DNA from: Brachionus plicatilis | Lineage: Eukaryota > Rotifera > Eurotatoria > Ploima > Brachionidae | DNA length: 14,344 nucleotides | Assembly (NCBI GenBank): GCA_010279815.1 | Contig: QEOQ01000226.1 | Span: 503,851-518,194 of the forward strand | Reading direction: 5' to 3' | Part shown: one piece after another, positions 8,906 to 14,344 of the stretch | How positions within the stretch are numbered: position 1 is the first letter of the stretch | Layout of the letters: each line of letters starts with the position of its first letter | Position numbers and translations under genes: made by a program | The notes under the pieces: model-generated | The model's input: the letters and a program-made list of their open reading frames with translations, nothing else | What the model was told of the DNA's origin: nothing | Database searches by the model: none

Positions 8906-9255
8906 CAGAGTTGGTCAAAAGTCAAACCTTAAAGTCAGAATCGTTAAAAGTCAAAGTCTGACTTTGACTTGAGTCCACTCAAGTCAACTAAATTATTTTC
9001 TAATTTTTAAATCTTCTTTAACTTAATTAAAAAATATGAAAATGATTTTTTATATATTTTTAAGCTTAAGAAACGTTGCAAATAACTTGGAAAAATTAAC
9101 AATGATAAAATGTAATTTGAAAACATTAAAATTCGAGAACTAAACTTTATTCAAAATAAAAATTTTTAATTATAAATTTTAATTTTAACTTGTATTCAAA
9201 AAAATAAAATTTAAAGTCAATGTCCTGACTTGACTTTGACTTTTGACCAACTCTG
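8906..9255. mobile_element. hAT-like miniature inverted-repeat element, copy 2 (350 bp), with 8-bp target duplication
   Basis: The ends are CAGAGTTGGTCAAAAGTCAA and its complement, 21 bases identical to copy 1 at 4273-4682. The flanks are GTTATTAG at 8898-8905 and GTTATTAA at 9256-9263, matching at 7 of 8 bases and fitting the hAT target pattern nTnnnnAn. That supports hAT-type transposition. The arms carry AAGTC-rich sequence like copy 1, but the middle is plain AT-rich DNA with no nested 28-bp inverted repeat. There is no coding capacity, so movement would need a transposase from elsewhere. The element lies between two halves of a decayed coding region. Confidence 0.85.
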
Positions 9256-9262
9256 GTTATTA

Positions 9263-9535
9263 ATGAATTGCTCTAGAATTGCCAATGGAATAGTCCATAA
9301 AGATAAAAATGCAGTCGCAATCATGGCAACTATAGCCACAGAAATTAAAAAGAAAGAAGAACGAGCCAGTAATTCAATTCCTGCCACGGTTATTGATTGC
9401 GAAGAAGGTTATGAAGTTGAGTGCATCCAAAAACTTGCTAGCAAGTTAGGAGTCTCAGGAAGTAAGGTGTTGAAGGCCAGAAAAACTACAGAGCTTTTTT
9501 TGAAAAAATCAAGTTCTTCTCGTAGTGGAGATTGA
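9263..9535 (+). pseudogene. Decayed unknown coding region, second part
   Basis: A frame of 90 residues starts at the ATG at 9263-9265. The open frame extends 33 bases further upstream, but that part is translated miniature element and should not be counted. The product reads like a real protein: M-N-C-S-R-I-A-N-G-I-V, a Lys/Glu-rich helix, an E-C-I-Q-K-L-A-S-K-L-G-V-S-G-S segment that resembles a helix-turn-helix, then a Lys/Ser-rich tail ending at 9535. A -1 shift near 9520 continues the coding-like sequence. A DNA-binding role would be a guess from the one helix-like segment. It may be part of a transposon-borne or lineage-specific gene; I do not recognise the family. Confidence 0.4.
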
Positions 9536-9779
9536 GTCGCCAGGCGCAAGAACCGATATGATTCGTAGCCCAAGAAAGTTACGTGATGATGAGAGCCATA
9601 AGTGCATTTGCATAAATCTTATACCCAGTGAAAAAATAACTTAAAGAAAATTAAGTCGAGAGCGCGACTCTAGGAATGATCTTCTTCCTGAATCCAAAAC
9701 ATTCAATGGACGGGTAATGAAATTTAAAACCAGTCCCGATGGTAAAAACGTTTTCGGGGAATCCGTAATAGAGAGCTAA
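9525..9779 (+). pseudogene. Frame-shifted continuation of the decayed coding region
   Basis: In a different frame from the preceding part, 85 codons run to TAA at 9777-9779 with a single internal stop at 9642-9644. The residues are non-repetitive and protein-like, with I-R-S-P-R-K-L-R-D-D-E before the stop and S-P-D-G-K-N-V-F-G-E after it. Overlap with the end of the previous frame fits a one-base indel in an old coding sequence. The family is unknown. Confidence 0.35.
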
Positions 9780-9865
9780 AGATGATCAAACTCTAACAGG
9801 ATCGTCAATAGCAACAAATAAGTCAGAAAATGGAGTTCAACGCCTGATTTGAACTCAGCCGTAAT

Positions 9866-10081
9866 TTGGCTCTGCATTCTAGTTATTTTGACCTAAATTC
9901 TTCTTCGAGCATGTCTCATTCCTTTTCATCAATATCTTCCATGAGTTTCTCAGCAGACACTTCTACTCCACTCATAACATCAAAACATTCGATGGCAAAA
10001 TTATCAGGAACCTCTTCACCACATTCCTCAAGAATAATGAAAAGTCAGAGCAAGCTTGATTTTTATTGTGCTTCTCCCTAA
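9866..10081. pseudogene. Coding-like segment of uncertain strand
   Basis: The plus strand has a complete 71-codon frame that is strongly Ser-rich (S-S-S-S-M-S-H-S-F-S-S). The minus strand over the same bases reads as a normal acidic protein, E-E-C-G-E-E-V-P-D-N-F-A-I-E and V-S-A-E-K-L-M-E-D-I-D-E-K-E, broken by in-frame stops. Ser-rich frames are the usual shadow of Glu/Asp-rich genes, so the minus-strand reading as a broken gene is at least as likely. No domain is recognised on either strand. Confidence 0.3.
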
Positions 10082-10494
10082 TGCTCTTCAGCGTTTTTTT
10101 AAATTTTGTTTTTATGGAAAATTGTAGCAAAATATAAGCAATTTGAATTAAAAATAATTTTTTCTTTTAAAATTTTATCCATTTTTATATTAAATTAAAT
10201 AAAATTAAAAATAATAAATTTTCAAAGTTTTGCTTTAACCACTACAATTACTAAATTAAAACATTGTCTTTTAATTGTGGAAAAACTTTGGACACTTTTT
10301 TCAACAAATACTGGCCATAAGTTCCTTGAAACTCGTGTACACTCTCGAGATCCCATCTTTGGTTTCTGTCATCTTTTTGTTCTTCTAAACCATCAATCTT
10401 TTTCACTTGGACAAAAAAATTTGGATCAAAAAAAAATGGAAATGACAATCTGTCAGCTCGAGTCTGACATTTTACTCTGTGAAGAGTCGATCTA

Positions 10495-10737
10495 CAGTAC
10501 ATTTCTAAACAAAGTTAACAGGCTGCTTAAGCAGTTTAAAAGCTGCTCTTAAACCCTGCTTAAACCGCTCATAAACACTGCTTAAACTGTTTTAAACATT
10601 GCCCCATCATTTTCTATTAAAAAGTTTAAACTAACTTAAACATTACTTAAACCGCTCATAAACGCTGCTTAAACCGCTCATAAACACTGCTTAAGCAATG
10701 TTTCGAAACACTGTTAACTTTGTTTAGAAATGTACTG
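10495..10737. mobile_element. 243-bp Tc1/mariner-type miniature element inserted in the dioxygenase
   Basis: The ends begin CAGTACATTTCTAAACAAAG and are perfect inverted repeats over 27 bases. The element is flanked by TA at 10493-10494 and 10738-10739, the target duplication typical of Tc1/mariner elements. It lies within a conserved codon run of the dioxygenase; removing it plus one TA restores G-L-Y-R-S-T-L-H-R. The perfect ends and intact duplication suggest a recent arrival. The interior is built from TTAA-rich blocks and three copies of a 22-base unit. There is no transposase. The minus-strand orientation puts a GT just outside one end and an AG just outside the other. Confidence 0.9.
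10559..10689 (+). repeat. 22-bp repeat units inside the TA-flanked miniature element
   Basis: The unit CTTAAACCGCTCATAAACAC plus TG occurs at 10559-10580 and 10668-10689, with a one-base variant at 10646-10667. The last two copies are directly adjacent and the first stands apart. Shorter TTAAAC and GCTTAA pieces fill the rest of the element. Internal subrepeats of this kind are common in miniature elements. Confidence 0.85.
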
Positions 10738-11645
10738 TATACAGACCACCAGTCATTCTGTCAAGCATGTCACCAATATTACAAACAAATGAATCATCAA
10801 TAGGAGGAACATCAATCCATTCAGTTTTGAGTTTTACTTGAAGACCTCCGCAATTATCTTGCTTTAAGATAGTCAATAAACCATAATCAGTATGTTCACC
10901 AACTCCCCACATACTCGAATTCTTATCCAATTTTGTGGCTGGATAATTAAAAATTCTGAATAACTGCAATGGTTGTCTTGTATATCTTTCATAAAAATAA
11001 TCTTTATCCAAACCTAAACTAATAGCAATGCCTTCTAAGACTACATGACCAACTTGCAGAATACTGTTCATATAATCCAACACAACCGAACTAAATTCAG
11101 GCAACAATTCGGGAAATAGATTTTTTCCATGAAGAGGAATTTTTTGTCTAACTAGTTCATTTTCATCGTCTAGCTCTTCTCCAAAATAAATTCCCTCTTT
11201 GACATCCGGTTTGCCAGAGGTTAGCTCTTCCCCACATGGAAAATAGCCTCTCCATGCGATTCCTCCATTGAGCATTTTTATTTTCATCTTGTTTTCAAGT
11301 GATAGTGCAAAAAATTTTCGACTCAATTCTACGAGTTTTGCTTGAAGTGATTTATCAACTCGATGACCAGTAATATAAAAAAATCCATATTTACGGCAAG
11401 CTTGGCCAATTTCAGCTGCTACTTGTGAGCTTTTCTGTGATTTATCTACAAGTGGAGCTATGTCTATGATAGGTACTTCCATTTTTGATAAAAATAATTA
11501 TTTAATTTAGTTAACAATTCATGTTTGATAACATAATTTTTGAAATTTTAAAATTTCATAATAGAGCTTTTTATTAGCTTTTTTTTATTATTATTTTATC
11601 AATTTGAAAACACAGATTTAACTAAAATTTTAAAAAAATTTAAAT

Positions 11646-11975
11646 TTAAGTCTGATTTGACTTGGACTCAGACTTGTTTATAAGTCACAAAAATTTAAAA
11701 ATTTAAGTCAAAGTTATGACTTGCAAAAAAAAATTTATCAATACCTGTTTCATTTGGACCAGTTGAAAGAATTTTTTCATAATCTGGTTACATTAACAGA
11801 CCACATAGGTCAAGATTAACAGTCAGGAATTGGAAGCAACTACTTTATTGGTATCAAATATGGATTTATTAAGTCATTGACTTGACTTGACTTAAGACTT
11901 GTGACTTAAAAACAAGTCTGCTTTGACTTCGAATAAAATATTTAAAAAGCTAAAGTTATGCCTTAACTTGGACTT
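11646..11975. mobile_element. GTC-rich inverted-repeat element upstream of the dioxygenase
   Basis: CAGACTTGTTTATAAGTCAC plus AA at 11669-11690 is matched at 21 of 22 bases by its complement at 11899-11920. Both arms continue as AAGTC/GACTT-rich sequence. The interior, about 11731-11870, is unlike the other families and has no coding frame. Termini are unclear. It belongs to the same broad AAGTC-motif group as the elements at 1210, 4273, 8906 and 12741. It starts about 160 bases before the dioxygenase start codon, so it may overlap the promoter. Confidence 0.55.
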
Positions 11976-12740
11976 AAAATTTTGATTTATTACAAAATAA
12001 ATAAATTAATAGTTAATTGGTTACCCAGATCACTGTTAAACACAATTTTTCTGTATCTAACAGGAAATTAAAATATCATTATATTTATTTTTTTTATGAC
12101 TTTTAAACACAGATTTTGATTCAAAAAAAATCTTTTAAATAAACAAAGTTTTAAAATCTTAAAGTGATTATTATTAAACCTGTTTAAATTTGGCTAAACC
12201 ATTTACCCGCTATTTTTGGTCTACCTTTGATAATGATTGATCGCGATTACCCAAGTTTCATTTTCTTTGCTTTGTTTTTTGAGATCTATTTATTTCAAAA
12301 AAATTTGAGATTTTTTTGGTTTCTTAAAATCATCGGCATTTTAATTTGAATGAATTAGCATATTTTGATAAAATTGTATAAAAAACTGTGCTAAAAAGTT
12401 ATGTTATGGGTGAAAAGTTTTTTTAAAAAAATCAAAAATTGTGTCAAAAATTTAGGTTTTCGCTGTTAAAAAGTTTTTGAAAGGGCTAAATGAATTTCTG
12501 TGGTGAAAATCTTTTGGTTGTGAGTAACAGTGATTTAACTTCGGGTACTAGGTAGACCCATAAATTAATTGTTATTATTGTGTTTCAAATTAAGAAATTT
12601 TTGATTTTTTTTGATTTGCTTGATAGTTAGAAGTGAATTTTTCTCTATATGAGAATAAACATAATTTCAGTTTTTAGAAATTCTTTTTTTCTTTTTTAAG
12701 TAAAGAATAATTTTATTTTTACTTATTAAATAAAAATATA
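11976..12740. other. AT-rich stretch with a weak candidate element at 12218-12558
   Basis: No gene is seen. GGTCTACCT at 12218-12226 is matched by its complement at 12550-12558, and inside each end lies a related ACCCAAGTT or ACCCGAAGTT block at different spacing. This could be a 341-bp inverted-repeat element with an indel near one end, but the repeat is short and no target duplication is visible. Confidence 0.35.
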
Positions 12741-12856
12741 CAGAGTTGTTTAAAAATAACAAGTCTCAAGTCAAGTCCAAGGGCGGAATTTTTTTTTTTC
12801 ACAAGTTGGTGCCAAAGACTTGACTTTTTTTAAATGACTCGGACTAATGACTTGAA
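12741..12856. mobile_element. Second fragment of the GTC-rich family B element
   Basis: The left part begins CAGAGTTGTTTAAAAATAAC and continues AAGTCTCAAGTCAAGTCCAA, closely matching the left arm at 1210-1257. The right part carries GACTTGACTTTTTT and further GACTT motifs in inverted sense. The right end is degenerate. The CAGAG start links it to the hAT-like copies, suggesting they are subfamilies of one lineage. Confidence 0.5.
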
Positions 12857-14190
12857 TTTTTCTTGAAATTTATTTGATGGAATCTATTTATTTGATGAAA
12901 AAAATTCTTCTTTATAATATAAACAAAAAATGTGATTTAAAAAAATAAAAAAATTAATAATATATAATATATAATTAAAAAGCATTCAAAAAATCCGCAC
13001 AAGAATGACTATATAAAAGGAAGGAAATAGATTGATTGATCGATTGCCAAATGGACCAATCCAGTGTTGAAAATCGAATATTGTATTTGATTCGAATATA
13101 GTAACAATTTAATAATATTTGTAAGTAAAATTTAAATTTTCAAAATAATTTAATCAAGTTACAATTGACATACAATGTTTTACTTATAATCGCAGAACTG
13201 GTAAAAATACATCTTTTACCTAATTTTGCATCAAAAAATGTTAGCTTACAAAAAACTGATCAAAAAGGCTGACGAAAAGTATAATTTTTCTTACAAAATT
13301 TTAATTGAAAGAAATTTTATAGTTTTATAGCAATTTTTCAAAATTTGGAATTAATAATTTTTTAAAATTTTATTTTTATTTTATTTTATTAGGGAATTAA
13401 GGTTTTGTTTAAAACCCGAAAAGGGGAAATTTTTTTGCGGAGTTAGAAACTTTTTTTGAAAGTTTTAACAATCAACTTTCAATATTTAAAAACGACATCT
13501 TTAAAATATAATAAAGTTACTTTGTTTTCAAGATATTATATTTATATAAAGAAGTTATACCAAGGGTATGACAATAGGAAAAAAATTATTTCCGCAAAAT
13601 TAAATATCTAAAAAGTGGAATTTAATTTTTAGTTTTTTTGCGGACATTTAAAAAATGTGGATGATGTAATTAAAAATTAAGCCTTTTTCAGAAGAGCTTA
13701 TATTGGCTGAATTTTCTTTTTAATGAATAATATTTATAATATCTTAATGAACTCGACAAACTTCCATCAAAAATAATGAACATGACAATATCAATAGTTA
13801 AATATTATTATGAAAATTTCTTTGATAATTTTTTCTTTAATATAAGTTATCGTTCAAACTCGCATGCCTTCTCTACAACTTCAGACTCATTTTTGGTTTT
13901 GGATTTTTTTAATTTGGTTAGTTATTAAAAATAATTTATAAATAATTTGGTTAGCTATTAAAATATTTTGCCCAATTCAGATTAGGATCTATAATGAAAT
14001 TTTTTTATAACTTGACTTTTAATAATATTTTAGAGTATGTCCCTTTTCCAGTTATTTAGATGACTGAAAATGAAAAGTCATATGTTAATAGAAAAGGTTT
14101 TCAAAAAAATAACTCCAAACAGTTTGAAGTACTGGTTCTTTCGATTCAACTTGAATAAAAAGCAGTTGAAGATGCGCGAAATCATTTTTG
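12857..14190. other. AT-rich intergenic stretch without a recognisable gene
   Basis: Stops are frequent in all frames and no domain is visible. A 20-base block, AATTTGGTTAGTTATTAAAA, at 13911-13930 recurs with one change at 13944-13963 (33-base spacing). A short inverted pair around TTTCCGCAAAA near 13589 and TTTTTTGCGGA near 13634 is also present. Confidence 0.55.
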
Positions 14191-14274
14191 ATACCACAAT
14201 TTTTTAATAAAATACCACAATTTTTAAGTTACATACCACAATTTTTTTAAAAAAACCACAATTAATAAAAATAT
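14191..14274 (+). repeat. Four-copy tandem repeat with 21-base period
   Basis: The motif ATACCACAATTTTT begins at 14191, 14212 and 14233, with a variant (AAACCACAATTAAT) at 14254, giving an exact 21-base spacing. The last copy has diverged after CCACAATT. It is a short minisatellite with no coding context. Confidence 0.85.
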
Positions 14275-14344
14275 CCATTAAAATTAAGAAAAACCTTTTT
14301 TTTTTTATATTTCAACACATATTTATTAAAAAAAACACAAATAT

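Larger units (their letters stand above)
10251..11482 (-). pseudogene. 2-oxoglutarate/Fe(II)-dependent dioxygenase, interrupted by a miniature element
   Basis: Without the 10495-10737 insertion and its duplicated TA, the gene is one intronless frame of about 328 residues, normal for the isopenicillin N synthase-like family. These soluble enzymes use Fe(II), 2-oxoglutarate and O2 to oxidise small molecules. The N-terminal domain starts M-E-V-P-I-I-D-I-A-P and includes Y-G-F-F-Y-I-T-G-H (about 32-40). The catalytic fold has E-H-T-D-Y-G-L-L-T (H197 and D199 bind iron), the distal His in S-T-L-H-R-V (H253 in the uninterrupted numbering) and R-L-S-F-P-F-F-F-D-P-N, whose R-x-S binds 2-oxoglutarate. 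All key residues survive. As it stands, translation stops at residue 252, just past G-G-L-Y, losing the third iron ligand and the R-x-S. The gene is dead unless the insert is spliced out. Substrate is unknown. An intronless member of this plant-, fungus- and bacteria-rich family could reflect horizontal transfer, which I cannot test here. Confidence 0.85.

Noticed and set aside
9230..9262. Upstream 11 codons of the frame ending at 9535
   Set aside because: These codons lie in the terminal repeat of the hAT-like element and its duplicated target, so they are not part of the original gene.
10277..10552. 91-codon plus-strand frame
   Set aside because: Antisense to the 3' half of the dioxygenase and running into the inserted element.
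1..14344. Prokaryotic features such as CRISPR arrays, Shine-Dalgarno sites or operons
   Set aside because: Intron, polyadenylation signal, animal-type genes and transposon types all point to a eukaryote; no spaced direct-repeat array is present apart from the short 21-base tandem.

Overview
The window is AT-rich eukaryotic DNA, almost certainly from an invertebrate animal. Three things support this: an animal-type polyamine oxidase gene with a 49-base GT-AG intron, relics of animal-style transposable elements (a Penelope-like retroelement end and several families of miniature inverted-repeat elements), and intergenic DNA made largely of A and T runs. A monogonont rotifer such as Brachionus is my best guess, because its genes are compact, its introns short and its base composition similar. 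That is inference, not proof.

Layout. 1-1209: no gene, one short inverted repeat. 1210-1885: a fragment of a GTC-rich inverted-repeat element, then the C-terminal GIY-YIG endonuclease domain of a Penelope-like retroelement (to 1671), and about 170 bases further a hammerhead-ribozyme-like motif. 1886-4272: AT-rich, no gene. 4273-4682: a miniature element with hAT-like termini and a second inverted repeat nested in it. 5004-6720: an apparently complete two-exon flavin polyamine oxidase of 555 residues ending in -PRL, a peroxisomal signal. 6820-8320: a composite with inverted arms of about 280 bases around about 945 bases of unknown DNA. 8530-10081: a decayed coding region of unknown family, cut by a second hAT-like miniature element (8906-9255) that still has an 8-bp target duplication. 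10251-11482 (minus strand): a 2-oxoglutarate/Fe(II) dioxygenase gene, intronless and intact except for a 243-bp miniature element inserted at a TA inside the iron-site motif. 11640-12860: more GTC-rich inverted repeats and a weak candidate element. 12860-14344: AT-rich sequence with small tandem repeats.

The two recognisable enzyme genes are unrelated in function, and nothing suggests an operon or pathway. The dominant theme is mobile DNA reshaping a gene-poor region. The observation most worth following is the element in the dioxygenase. The target sequence lies between a GT and an AG, so the whole insertion could in principle be spliced out in frame at the cost of two residues. This could be a newborn transposon-derived intron, or simply a fresh gene disruption. 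I see no sign of a new multi-gene system.
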